This document shows positions 20,150 through 30,227 of a stretch of 64,000 nt of DNA, piece by piece (position 1 is the stretch's first letter; each line of letters starts with the position of its first letter). The stretch comes from Cohnella faecalis (GTDB lineage Bacteria; Bacillota; Bacilli; Paenibacillales; Paenibacillaceae). The position numbers and the translations under genes were made by a program. The notes under the pieces are model-generated. The model saw nothing but the letters and a program-made list of their open reading frames with translations, made no database searches and was not told the origin of the DNA. The stretch is taken from positions 1,240,001 to 1,304,000 of the forward strand of contig NZ_QXJM01000039.1 of the NCBI RefSeq assembly GCF_003570905.1, written 5' to 3'.

Positions 20150-21352
20150 TTGAACGGGAAACGGTTGGTAGTTAGAGGCGGAAACGTGGTGCTGCCGGAC
20201 GGTGTCGTCAAGGCTGACGTCGTGGCGGAGAACGGCATCATTCAATCGGTGGATTACGCAGGGAGCAAATCGTCCGCTGTCGAAACGATTGACGAGTCGA
20301 AAGATCGGATCATAGAGGCCGAGGGGGCATGGGTGCTTCCCGGACTCGTCGATATTCATTGCGACACTATCGAGAAGGAGGTCGAGCCTCGGCCGGGGAC
20401 GCTGTTCCCGATGGAGATGGCTTTTCTTCAATACGAGAGAAAGCTCGCCGGACACGGCATTACGACGATGATGCATTCCTTGTCTTTTGGCGTCGGATTA
20501 AGTCTTAGGGGAGAGCATCTCGTATCGCAGCTGATCGATCTCATTCGTTCCTGCAGCCGGGAGCGGGCGATGATTCGCCATGGCGTCCATCTTCGCTACG
20601 AGGTGTCCCAGCCTACGGGAATTCCGCTCGCAAGAAGGCTGATCGAGGAAGGCGCTATCGATTATTTGTCGCTGATGGACCATGCTCCGGGAATAGGACA
20701 ATATGCTCGGCCCGGAGCTTTCCAACGTTACGTGATGAAAAATCAGGGTGTAAGCTTGGATGAAGTCGAAAAAATCGTGGAGGAGCTTCAGGAGAGACGG
20801 GCGAAGGTGGACTGGAACGCGCTTAGGGAGCTCACTGCATTCGCTCGGAGCAGAGGAATTGCGGTAGCTTCCCATGACGACGATTCCGAGGAAGCGGTGA
20901 ATCGGTCGCTGGCTTTCGGAGCCGACATTTCCGAGTTCCCGCTCAACGGAGCGACTGCTGCCTATGCCAAGAAGCAGGGAATGGGAGTGTGCGTAGGCGC
21001 GCCCAATATCGTACGCGGAGGCTCCCACGACGGCAACCTAAAAGCCGCCGAAGCGATTGTTGCCGGCGATGCCAACTTGCTCTGCTCGGACTATCATCCG
21101 GCTTCGCTGCTTCATGCGGTGTTCGCTTTGGCGAAAGAAGGAGTAGCGTTGGAGAGAGCGGTGCGCATGGCGACGCTGGAACCCGCGATTGCGATGGGGC
21201 GGGGGGCCGAAATCGGATCGCTGGAGCCCGGCAAACGGGCCGATCTCATCGTCGTGGATACGGTGAGGGAATGCCCGCTTGTCCGGTGTACAGTAGTCGA
21301 CGGAGTCACGGTTTACGAAACGAGAGACTTTTCGGGCGCTAAGTCGTTCTAG
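20150..21352 (+). CDS. phnM: PhnM-type ribosyl-phosphonate diphosphatase
   Basis: This 400-residue amidohydrolase matches PhnM, which removes diphosphate from alpha-D-ribose 1-methylphosphonate 5-triphosphate in the C-P lyase pathway. Metal and substrate motifs are visible in DIHCDTIEKEVEPRPG and SHDDDSEE, with LCSDYHPAS and the C-terminal PGKRADLIVVD typical of the superfamily. TTG 20150 follows GCGAGG. No other phn genes are in the window, so it is either an orphan or serves another phosphonate or amidohydrolase reaction. Its stop overlaps the stop region of sspI on the other strand. Confidence 0.82.
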   Translation: MNGKRLVVRGGNVVLPDGVVKADVVAENGIIQSVDYAGSKSSAVETIDESKDRIIEAEGAWVLPGLVDIHCDTIEKEVEPRPGTLFPMEMAFLQYERKLAGHGITTMMHSLSFGVGLSLRGEHLVSQLIDLIRSCSRERAMIRHGVHLRYEVSQPTGIPLARRLIEEGAIDYLSLMDHAPGIGQYARPGAFQRYVMKNQGVSLDEVEKIVEELQERRAKVDWNALRELTAFARSRGIAVASHDDDSEEAVNRSLAFGADISEFPLNGATAAYAKKQGMGVCVGAPNIVRGGSHDGNLKAAEAIVAGDANLLCSDYHPASLLHAVFALAKEGVALERAVRMATLEPAIAMGRGAEIGSLEPGKRADLIVVDTVRECPLVRCTVVDGVTVYETRDFSGAKSF

Positions 21353-21591
21353 GAAGGCGAGCTTACGGCGGGCGCTTCCGTCGACTCGTTATGGAGATGG
21401 TCATGCAGCGTGCCGATCATCTTGAGCCGTTCCTCCTCCGTACTGCCCGTCCAGATGATTTCGAACAAGACGCCGAGCCCGGGCAGCGTCACTTCGGCAT
21501 TTCCTACGGAATCGTCGACGACGTCCCTAAGCTCTTCGTTCGTCTTGTCGTGAACGCGTTGAATAATCGCTTGTCGTAAATTAAGTTGCAA
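21349..21591 (-). CDS. sspI: Small acid-soluble spore protein SspI
   Basis: This 80-residue protein has the SspI signature: QLNLRQAIIQRV at the start and LPGLGVLFEIIW in the middle. It is a minor small acid-soluble protein made in the forespore. TTG 21591 follows GGGGGAGG. The gene converges on phnM and their ends overlap by four bases. Confidence 0.9.
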   Translation of the reverse strand: MQLNLRQAIIQRVHDKTNEELRDVVDDSVGNAEVTLPGLGVLFEIIWTGSTEEERLKMIGTLHDHLHNESTEAPAVSSPS

Positions 21592-21668
21592 GCCGGGAAC
21601 CTCCCCCTTGGAGAACTTCCCGTGTAGATTGCCCGCAATGACCTTCCGTTATGCCGCTTCAAGCATGG

Positions 21669-21674
21669 TATAAT
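21669..21674 (+). promoter_or_regulatory. -10 element upstream of the KtrA-type gene
   Basis: TATAAT occurs about 65 bases before GTG 21739. The -35 position (TTCCGT) matches poorly. Confidence 0.4.
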
Positions 21675-21738
21675 GGTGGCTATTGGAACAGAAAACGTTG
21701 GCTTAAGGCGTTATTGAGGAACAGGAGGATCACCCGAC

Positions 21739-22404
21739 GTGTTGAAAAAACAATATGCCGTCATCGGTCTGGGCCGGTTCGGTTCAAGCGTGGCCGCTTA
21801 CTTGACGGGTATGGGATATGAAGTATTGGCGGTGGACGACAACGAGGAGCGCGTTCAGGATATCGTTCATCAGGTCACTCACGCGGTATCGGCGGACTCT
21901 ACCGACGAGGAGGCGATGAAGGCGCTTGGGATTCGCAATTTCGACGTGGTGGTCGTCGCGATCGGACAAGATATTCAAGCGAGCATTATGACGACTCTAA
22001 TCGTCAAGGAGCTTGGCGTTCCCCATATCGTTGTCAAAGCCCAGAACGACATGCACGGGAAGGTGCTTAGCAAAATTGGAGCCGATAAAGTCGTGTTCCC
22101 GGAGCGGGATATGGGACTGCGAGTTGCGCACCATCTTATTTCGCCGAACATTTTGGAGCATATCGAGCTGTCTGGCGATTTTAGTATCGTCGAGATGAAG
22201 GCTCCTCCCGCTTTTGTGAACAAAAATTTGAAGCAGCTCGATTTTCGCGCCAAGTTCGGCTGCAATGTGCTTGCCGTCAAGAGGGGCGAGGACATGGACA
22301 TCGCTCCGCGAGCCGACGCTCCGCTTCTGCAAGGGGACGTGCTCGTCATCGTCGGAAAAAACGAACGCTTGATGAAGCTGGAGCAAACGTATGCCGAAGG
22401 TTGA
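21739..22404 (+). CDS. KtrA/KtrC-type potassium channel regulator (RCK)
   Basis: This 221-residue cytosolic protein gates a Ktr-type K+ transporter. The N-terminal RCK domain has the nucleotide-binding GLGRFGSS near residues 10-17 and the acidic VLAVDDNEERV. The C-terminal RCK_C domain runs from about 140. GTG 21739 follows AGGAGGATC. No KtrB-like membrane partner is adjacent. The rRNA-methyltransferase-like gene overlaps its 3' end by 14 bases. An intact copy lies at 33,922-34,587 and a damaged inverted copy at 27,836-28,499. Confidence 0.88.
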   Translation: MLKKQYAVIGLGRFGSSVAAYLTGMGYEVLAVDDNEERVQDIVHQVTHAVSADSTDEEAMKALGIRNFDVVVVAIGQDIQASIMTTLIVKELGVPHIVVKAQNDMHGKVLSKIGADKVVFPERDMGLRVAHHLISPNILEHIELSGDFSIVEMKAPPAFVNKNLKQLDFRAKFGCNVLAVKRGEDMDIAPRADAPLLQGDVLVIVGKNERLMKLEQTYAEG

Positions 22405-23236
22405 AGCGTACATCGAATCGGTCGCGAATCCGCGCGTCAAAGGCTGGGTTAAGCTGACAGAGCGCAAATACCGGGAGCGGGAAGGACGTTTTTTGCTGGA
22501 AGGCGTTCATCTGGTGGCGGAAGCTTTGCAAGCCGGGTGGCCGCTTGAGCATGTCGTCTATGATGCGGGCGCGGATTTGCCGGAAGAGCTGCTGAGATAC
22601 AAGGAGTCGGATGAGGAGTACGATTCCTTGGAAAACGTGCCGTCATGGATTCCGGTTTCTCCGGAAATCATCTCCAAGTGCAGCGCAACCGACACCCCGC
22701 AGCCGGTGTTTGCCGTCGCGCGCAAACGGATCGTCGACACGGATCGATTGTTCTCGGAGGAACGGTCTCTCGTCGCGGTGCTTGACGGGGTGCAGGACCC
22801 GGGCAACGTCGGTACCATCGTTCGCGGCGCGGCCGCGTGCGGCGCAACGGCCGTCGTGCTTGGCCGCGGTACGGCGGACTTGTACAACTCTAAGACGCTG
22901 CGAGCCACGATGGGCGCTCTTTTTCACGTTTCGGTAGTGGAAGGCGATTTGAAGGAATTGCTTCCGGAAGCAAAGTCGCGCGGAATAGCGGTTGCAGGCA
23001 CAAGCCTCCAAGCGGCACGCTCTTGCTACGAATACGATTTTAGCGGTCCGACATGGCTCGTTTTCGGCAACGAAGGGAGCGGGTTGTCGACGGCCGTATC
23101 CGACCTGGTCGACTCCAATCTCATTATCCCAATGACCGGCCGTGCGGAATCGCTGAACGTAGCGATGGCGGCGACGGTGCTCCTGTTCGAGGCTCAGCGG
23201 CAGCGGTTGTTTAACGCCGACAATAACCAGTCGTGA
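22391..23236 (+). CDS. TrmH/SpoU-family RNA 2'-O-methyltransferase
   Basis: This 281-residue SPOUT enzyme has an N-terminal substrate-binding region (SVANPRVKGWVKL) and the three SPOUT motifs: LDGVQDPGNVGTIVR, FGNEGSGL, and IPMTGRAESLNVAMA. It would methylate a ribose in rRNA or tRNA using S-adenosylmethionine. Which nucleotide cannot be told from sequence. ATG 22391 lies inside the end of the KtrA-type gene, so translation is probably coupled. Confidence 0.88.
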   Translation: MPKVEAYIESVANPRVKGWVKLTERKYREREGRFLLEGVHLVAEALQAGWPLEHVVYDAGADLPEELLRYKESDEEYDSLENVPSWIPVSPEIISKCSATDTPQPVFAVARKRIVDTDRLFSEERSLVAVLDGVQDPGNVGTIVRGAAACGATAVVLGRGTADLYNSKTLRATMGALFHVSVVEGDLKELLPEAKSRGIAVAGTSLQAARSCYEYDFSGPTWLVFGNEGSGLSTAVSDLVDSNLIIPMTGRAESLNVAMAATVLLFEAQRQRLFNADNNQS

Positions 23237-23237
23237 T

Positions 23238-23546
23238 CTCAAGTTCGGCCGTTTTGTCGACGAATGGCAGAAGCTTCCTAGTCAGCAATTGAAGAATGGA
23301 GAAGTCAGCGATGCAATTGTTGTCAAAAATTGGGTGTACGGACAAAAAGTTATAATCGTTCAAAACGGCTAATCTGTCTTGGAGAAAACGGTGGAAGAAG
23401 GAGCTGCGGAAGCCGTTCTTTCGGTAGGCTCGGAAAAACAGTTTTACGGTGTACAGATTGCCATTACGGCTCCAGATGGGAAAACGGCAGTCTTTGAATC
23501 ACCGAAATACGAAAAAATTCAAGCAGGAGATCAATTTTTTTACTAA
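23238..23546 (+). pseudogene. Small ORF interrupted by an in-frame TAA
   Basis: One frame reads LKFGRFVDEWQKLPSQQ and on to VIIVQNG, meets TAA at 23370-23372, and then continues in the same frame as LEKTVEEGAAEAVLS to QAGDQFFY. The stop is present in all three copies of the region, unlike the indels, so it is likely real. Either a short gene starts at TTG 23379 or GTG 23391, or this is a decayed gene of about 100 codons. I do not recognise the family. Confidence 0.45.
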
Positions 23547-23560
23547 CATCGGTGTATGAG

Positions 23561-23602
23561 AACACAGTGCCATCCGTTGAACGGGCGGTACTGTGTTTTA
23601 TT
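23561..23602 (+). terminator. Hairpin terminator
   Basis: AACACAGT pairs with ACTGTGTT and is followed by T-rich sequence. It separates the methyltransferase unit from the germination genes and recurs in the other two copies. Confidence 0.75.
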
Positions 23603-23700
23603 TTAAACCGTTATGGTAAAACGAACGAAGGGCTGGAAATGGCACCGGAAAGAATCCGGCCCATATCCGGCCCTTTTGCATTCCCCTGCCATTCAGCCAA

Positions 23701-23730
23701 GCATGAAAGAAAATCCGGTTGGGGATAATG
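23701..23730 (+). promoter_or_regulatory. Possible forespore (sigma-F/G type) promoter of the ger operon
   Basis: GCATG at 23701-23705 and GGGGATAATG at 23721-23730, 15 bases apart, resemble the forespore promoter pattern known for germinant-receptor operons. It lies 32 bases before the TTG start. The same site is at 35,884-35,913. Confidence 0.4.
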
Positions 23731-23761
23731 GATATAATATCCACCCATTCCTTGTTCGGAG

Positions 23762-24893
23762 TTGAGAAGCGACTTGGCGCACACGAAACCCTCTAACGCC
23801 GCTGAACGGAGCGCTAAAAGCGAGATCGCGCTTACGAATAGCTTGGAAGCCAATATGTCCGAACTGCGGAACGTATTTGTGGATTGCTCCGACATCGTGT
23901 TCCACTCTTTCTCGATGAAGGACGGAACGGAATGCGGAGTCGTTTCCGTCAAGGGGCTTTCCGACACGCAGGCGTTGGAAAGACAAGTGATAGCTCCATT
24001 ATTGGTCATGGAGTGGGAAGGCAACGACAAATCGGCTCGGCGGCTATTTTCCCGACTGCCAGCTTCTTCTTGTCAGGAATACGAAAAAATAGGCGAGCTG
24101 GCGGACCGTCTGTGCGTCGGATATCCGGTCGTTCTCGTCGATGGGCGTCCACGGCGTACTCTTTCGATATGATCGGTCCCGAGCAGCGTTCCGTCGAGGA
24201 GCCGGTTGCGGAATCGACCGTCAGAGGGCCCCGCGACGGCTTTACCGAAAGCTTGGGCGTCAATTTGCCGCTCATTCGCAAGAGATTGAAGACGCCGGAT
24301 CTGAAGGTAGCAGGAATGACCGTCGGAAGCTACAGCAGGACGGAAGTCGCTGTCGTCTACATTAAAGGAATTGCCGATCCGGCATTGGCGGGCGAAATCA
24401 AGAGGCGGATCGAGGGAATGCGAATCGAGGGGCTGCTGGAAAGCGAATCGATCGAGGAATGGATTTCGGATAATCCGGTCTCTCCCTTTCCTCAATTGCT
24501 GTCGACGGAGCGCCCGGATGTCGTCTGCGCCAATCTTCTGGAGGGCCGCATCGCCATCCTGATCGACGGAACGCCGTTTGCCCTCGTAGCTCCGGTCAGC
24601 TTATTCTCGATGCTCCAGTCTCCGGAGGATTATTATCAGAACATACTCTCCAGCTCGTTCATTGCTGGCTTCGCTATGTTTTTTTCGTCATGTCGCTGCT
24701 GCTTTCGTCGGCTTACGTAGCGATTACAACCTACCATCAGAAATGATCCGACCGTACTCTTGCTCAATATCGCCAAATCGCGCGAGAGATCCCTTTTCCC
24801 GCCTTGTTGAAGCGTTGATTATGGAAATCACGTTCGAAGCGCTAAGGGAAGCCGGCGTTCGGCTGGCCCAGCAAGTCGCGCGGCACGTCAGCA
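23762..24893 (+). pseudogene. Copy A of the GerA-type A subunit gene, truncated at the fold-back joint
   Basis: The sequence matches the intact gene at 35,945-37,486 up to 24,140. It then loses single bases (first a G at about 24,141) and stops matching after about 24,893, where the inverted copy begins. It cannot give a full product. It most likely does not exist as a separate gene. Confidence 0.8.
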
Positions 24894-24963
24894 CCAGTCG
24901 CCAAATAAGAGGATACATAAGCACGGCTAATTGCAGAGACGATATCTTGCCTTTATCGATCAT
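24888..24963 (-). pseudogene. Inverted fragment of the GerAB-like gene start
   Basis: The ATG is at 24963 and about 25 codons follow before the fold-back joint. It matches the start of the gene at 37,476. Confidence 0.7.
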
Positions 24964-26481
24964 CGCGAATACCTTTTGTCTGAGAAGTTGTCCGAGAGTT
25001 AAACGACTGCCGGAGAGCGCGGGCTTCGTATCGGTAGTCCAAATCGGCGAACGAAGAAAAACGTCCTTCAGTTCCCGAACCTCGTCGGGTTACAGCGACA
25101 GATAGCAGCCCGAACGAACGAAGCTTGCTCAAATGGACGACGATGAGAATAAAACCGAGCATCACCCCGACCAGCCCGAGCGTCCCGCAAGAATCATAAT
25201 AGGAAAGCGAAGAATTCGCGGCGGAATTCCAAGAGAATACCGCGAATCATGAACGAGGAGATTCCTGTAATGGCGACGACGATGACCATAGGCGCGGAGA
25301 CAATTCGGCGGAAGTAGCCGCTTGTCCGATTACCAAGGCACCTACAATGCTGACGGCCGCGCCGACTTGCTTGGGCAGCCGAACGCCGGCTTCCCTTAGC
25401 GCTTCGAACTGATTTCCATAATCAACGCTTCAACCAAGCGGGAAAAGGGATCTCCTCGCGCGATTGGCGATATTGAGCAAGAGTACGGTCGGGATCATTT
25501 CCTGATGGTAGGTTGTAATCGCTACGTAAGCCACGGAAGCAGCAGCGACATGACGAAAAAAACATAGCGAAGCCAGCGAATGAACGAGCTGGAGAGTATG
25601 TTCTGATAATAATCCTCCGGAGACTGGAGCATCGAGAATAAGCTGACCGGAGCTACGAGGGCAAACGGCGTTCCGTCGATCAGGATGGCGATGCGGCCCT
25701 CCAGAAGATTGGCGCAGACGACATCCGGCGCTCCGTCGACAGCAATTGAGGAAAGGGAGAGACCGGATTATCCGAAATCCATTCCTCGATCGATTCGCTT
25801 TCCAGCAGCCCCTCGATTCGCATTCCCTCGATCCGCCTCTTGATTTCGCCCGCCAATGCCGGATCGGCAATTCCTTTAATGTAGACGACAGCGACTTCCG
25901 TCCTGCTGTAGCTTCCGACGGTCATTCCTGCTACCTTCAGATCCGGCGTCTTCAATCTCTTGCGAATGAGCGGCAAATTGACGCCCAAGCTTCGGTAAAG
26001 CCGTCGCGGGGCCCTCTGACGGTCGATTCCGCAACCGGCTCCTCGACGGAACGCTGCTCGGACCGATCATATCGAAAGAGTACGCCGTGGACGCCCCATC
26101 GACGAGAACGACCGGATATCCGACGCACAGACGGTCCGCCAGCTCGCCTATTTTTTCGTATTCCTGACAAGAAGAAGCTGGCAGTCGGGAAAATAGCCGC
26201 CGAGCCGATTTGTCGTTGCCTTCCCACTCCATGACCAATAATGGAGCTATCACTTGTCTTTCCAACGCCTGCGTGTCGGAAAGCCCCTTGACGGAAACGA
26301 CTCCGCATTCCGTTCCGTCCTTCATCGAGAAAAGTGGAACACGATGTCGGAGCAATCCACAAATACGTTCGCAGTTCGCTTCGGACATATTGGCTTCCAA
26401 GCTATTCGTAAGCGCGATCTCGCTTTTAGCGCTCCGTTCAGCGGCGTTAGAGGGTTTCGTGTGCGCCAAGTCGCTTCTCAA
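24953..26481 (-). pseudogene. Inverted, indel-damaged copy of the GerA-type A subunit gene
   Basis: TTG 26481 to TAA 24953 corresponds to the whole gene at 35,945-37,486. The frame is broken by several one-base changes, for example near 26,330 and 26,090, and in the membrane part near 25,230-25,450. Confidence 0.8.
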
Positions 26482-26694
26482 CTCCGAACAAGGAATGGGT
26501 GGATTATATCCATTATCCCCAACCGGATTTTCTTTCATGCTTGGCTGAATGGCAGGGGAATGCAAAAGGGCCGGATATGGGCCGGATTCTTTCCGGTGCC
26601 ATTTCCAGCCCTTCGTTCGTTTTACCATAACGGTTTAAAATAAAACACAGTACCGCCCGTTCAACGGATGGCACTGTGTTCTCATACACCGATG

Positions 26695-26990
26695 TTAGTA
26701 AAAAAATTGATCTCCTGCTTGAATTTTTTCGTATTTCGGTGATTCAAAGACTGCCGTTTTCCCATCTGGAGCCGTAATGGCAATCTGTACACCGTAAAAC
26801 TGTTTTTCCGAGCCTACCGAAAGAACGGCTTCCGCAGCTCCTTCTTCCACCGTTTTCTCCAAGACAGATTAGCCGTTTTGAACGATTATAACTTTTTGTC
26901 CGTACACCCAATTTTTGACAACAATTGCATCGCTGACTTCTCCATTCTTCAATTGCTGACTAGGAAGCTTCTGCCATTCGTCGACAAAAC
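26695..26990 (-). pseudogene. Inverted copy of the ORF with in-frame stop
   Basis: The sequence matches 23,238-23,546 in reverse, and the internal TAA is retained. Confidence 0.5.
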
Positions 26991-27004
26991 GGCCGAACTT
27001 GAGA

Positions 27005-27849
27005 TCACGACTGGTTATTGTCGGCGTTAAACAACCGCTGCCGCTGAGCCTCGAACAGGAGCACCGTCGCCGCCATCGCTACGTTCAGCGATTCCGCACG
27101 GCCGGTCATTGGGATAATGAGATTGGAGTCGACCAGGTCGGATACGGCCGTCGACAACCCGCTCCCTTCGTTGCCGAAAACGAGCCATGTCGGACCGCTA
27201 AAATCGTATTCGTAGCAAGAGCGTGCCGCTTGGAGGCTTGTGCCTGCAACCGCTATTCCGCGCGACTTTGCTTCCGGAAGCAATTCCTTCAAATCGCCTT
27301 CCACTACCGAAACGTGAAAAAGAGCGCCCATCGTGGCTCGCAGCGTCTTAGAGTTGTACAAGTCCGCCGTACCGCGGCCAAGCACGACGGCCGTTGCGCC
27401 GCACGCGGCCGCGCCGCGAACGATGGTACCGACGTTGCCCGGGTCCTGCACCCCGTCAAGCACCGCGACGAGAGACCGTTCCTCCGAGAACAATCGATCC
27501 GTGTCGACGATCCGTTTGCGCGCGACGGCAAACACCGGCTGCGGGGTGTCGGTTGCGCTGCACTTGGAGATGATTTCCGGAGAAACCGGAATCCATGACG
27601 GCACGTTTTCCAAGGAATCGTACTCCTCATCCGACTCCTTGTATCTCAGCAGCTCTTCCGGCAAATCCGCGCCCGCATCATAGACGACATGCTCAAGCGG
27701 CCACCCGGCTTGCAAAGCTTCCGCCACCAGATGAACGCCTTCCAGCAAAAAACGTCCTTCCCGCTCCCGTATTTGCGCTCTGTCAGCTTAACCCAGCCTT
27801 TGACGCGCGGATTCGCGACCGATTCGATGTACGCTTCAACCTTCGGCAT
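27005..27849 (-). pseudogene. Inverted copy of the TrmH-type gene, one base short
   Basis: Codons for all but the first 30 or so residues match the direct copies exactly. A C is missing near 27,770, in the region corresponding to the Y-R-E-R codons. Confidence 0.8.
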
Positions 27850-28499
27850 ACGTTTGCTCCAGCTTCATCAAGCGTTCGTTTTTTCCGACGATGACGAGCA
27901 CGTCCCCTTGCAGAAGCGGAGCGTCGGCTCGCGGAGCGATGTCCATGTCCTCGCCCCTCTTGACGGCAAGCACATTGCAGCCGAACTTGGCGCGAAAATC
28001 GAGCTGCTTCAAATTTTTGTTCACAAAAGCGGGAGGAGCCTTCATCTCGACGATACTAAAATCGCCAGACAGCTCGATATGCTCCAAAATGTTCGGCGAA
28101 ATAAGATGGTGCGCAACTCGCAGTCCCATATCCCGCTCCGGAACACGACTTTATCGGCTCCAATTTTGCTAAGCACCTTCCCGTGCATGTCGTTCTGGGC
28201 TTTGACAACGATATGGGAACGCCAAGCTCCTTGACGATTAGAGTCGTCATAATGCTCGCTTGAATATCTTGTCCGATCGCGACGACCACCACGTCGAAAT
28301 TGCGAATCCCAAGCGCCTTCATCGCCTCCTCGTCGGTAGAGTCCGCCGATACCGCGTGAGTGACCTGATGAACGATATCCTGAACGCGCTCCTCGTTGTC
28401 GTCCACCGCCAATACTTCATATCCCATACCCGTCAAGTAAGCGGCCACGCTTGAACCGAACCGGCCCAGACCGATGACGGCATATTGTTTTTTCAACAC
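27836..28499 (-). pseudogene. Inverted copy of the KtrA-type gene, two bases short
   Basis: The start is GTG 28499. Losses near 28,140 and 28,220 break the frame relative to the two intact direct copies. Confidence 0.8.
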
Positions 28500-28645
28500 G
28501 TCGGGTGATCCTCCTGTTCCTCAATAACGCCTTAAGCCAACGTTTTCTGTTCCAATAGCCACCATTATACCATGCTTGAAGCGGCATAACGGAAGGTCAT
28601 TGCGGGCAATCTACACGGGAAGTTCTCCAAGGGGGAGGTTCCGGC

Positions 28646-28887
28646 TTGCAACTTAATTTACGACAAGCGATTATTCAACGCGTTCACGACAAGACGAACG
28701 AAGAGCTTAGGGACGTCGTCGACGATTCCGTAGGAAATGCCGAAGTGACGCTGCCGGGCTCGGCGTCTTGTTCGAAATCATCTGGACGGGCAGTACGGAG
28801 GAGGAACGGCTCAAGATGATCGGCACGCTGCATGACCATCTCCATAACGAGTCGACGGAAGCGCCCGCCGTAAGCTCGCCTTCCTAG
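28646..28887 (+). pseudogene. Inverted copy of sspI, one base short
   Basis: A single base of a CCC run is missing near 28,755 (LPGLG codons). The direct copies are intact. Confidence 0.8.
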
Positions 28888-30084
28888 AACGACTTAGCGC
28901 CCGAAAAGTCTCTCGTTTCGTAAACCGTGACTCCGTCGACTACTGTACACCGGACAAGCGGGCATTCCCTCACCGTATCCACGACGATGAGATCGGCCCG
29001 TTTGCCGGGCTCCAGCGATCCGATTTCGGCCCCCGCCCCATCGCAATCGCGGGTTCCAGCGTCGCCATGCGCACCGCTCTCTCCAACGCTACTCCTTCTT
29101 TCGCCAAAGCGAACACCGCATGAAGCAGCGAAGCCGGATGATAGTCCGAGCAGAGCAAGTTGGCATCGCCGGCAACAATCGCTTCGGCGGCTTTTAGGTT
29201 GCCGTCGTGGGAGCCTCCGCGTACGATATTGGGCGCGCCTACGCACACTCCCATTCCCTGCTTCTTGGCATAGGCAGCAGTCGCTCCGTTGAGCGGGAAC
29301 TCGGAAATGTCGGCTCCGAAAGCCAGCGACCGATTCACCGCTTCCTCGGAATCGTCGTCATGGGAAGCTACCGCAATTCCTCTGCTCGAGCGAATGCAGT
29401 GAGCTCCCTAAGCGCGTTCCAGTCCACCTTCGCCCGTCTCTCCTGAAGCTCCTCCACGATTTTTTCGACTTCATCCAAGCTTACACCCTGATTTTTCATC
29501 ACGTAACGTTGGAAAGCTCCGGGCCGAGCATATTGTCCTATTCCGCGAGCATGGTCCATCAGCGACAAATAATCGATAGCGCCTTCCTCGATCAGCCTTC
29601 TTGCGAGCGGAATTCCCGTAGGCTGGGACACCTCGTAGCGAAGATGGACGCCATGGCGAATCATCGCCCGCTCCGGCTTGCAGGAACGAATGAGATCGAT
29701 CAGCTGCGATACGAGATGCTCTCCCCTAAGACTTAATCCGACGCCAAAAGACAAGGAATGCATCATCGTCGTAATGCCGTGTCCGGCGAGCTTTCTCTCG
29801 TATTGAAGAAAAGCCATCTCCATCGGGAACAGCGTCCCGGCCGAGGCTCGACCTCCTTCTCGATAGTGTCGCCAGTGAATATCGACGAGTCCGGGAAGCA
29901 CCCATGCCCCCTCGGCCTCTATGATCCGATCTTTCGACTCGTCAATCGTTTCGACAGCGGACGATTTGCTCCCTGCGTAATCCACCGATTGAATGATGCC
30001 GTTCTCGCCACGACGTCAGCCTTGACGACACCGTCCGGCAGCACCACGTTTCCGCCTCTAACTACCAAACCGTTTCCCGTTCAA
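28884..30084 (-). pseudogene. Inverted copy of phnM with several indels
   Basis: TTG 30084 to TAG 28884. Several one- to two-base changes relative to 20,150-21,352, for example near 29,033, 29,390, 29,540 and 29,870, break the frame. Confidence 0.8.
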
Positions 30085-30227
30085 TTGCCTCGCCCGCTTC
30101 CCAAATCATTGTGACCTTATTTTACACTTTGCGACGCGTTTAAGACAGTCCGGCACTTTAGAAATAACAGCGCTTTAAAGGCAAGCACCAAAAAAGTTCT
30201 GCCCTAGTCGAGCAGAACTTGCTTCGC

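Larger units (their letters stand above)
18990..24893. repeat. Copy A of a direct-inverted-direct triplication
   Basis: From the end of the surface-protein gene to within the GerA-type gene, this segment recurs inverted at 24,888-31,275 and direct at 31,276-37,084. It is identical to the third copy over about 2.9 kb (roughly 21.2-24.14 kb). Beyond 24,140 it gathers one-base losses that the third copy lacks. Confidence 0.9.
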
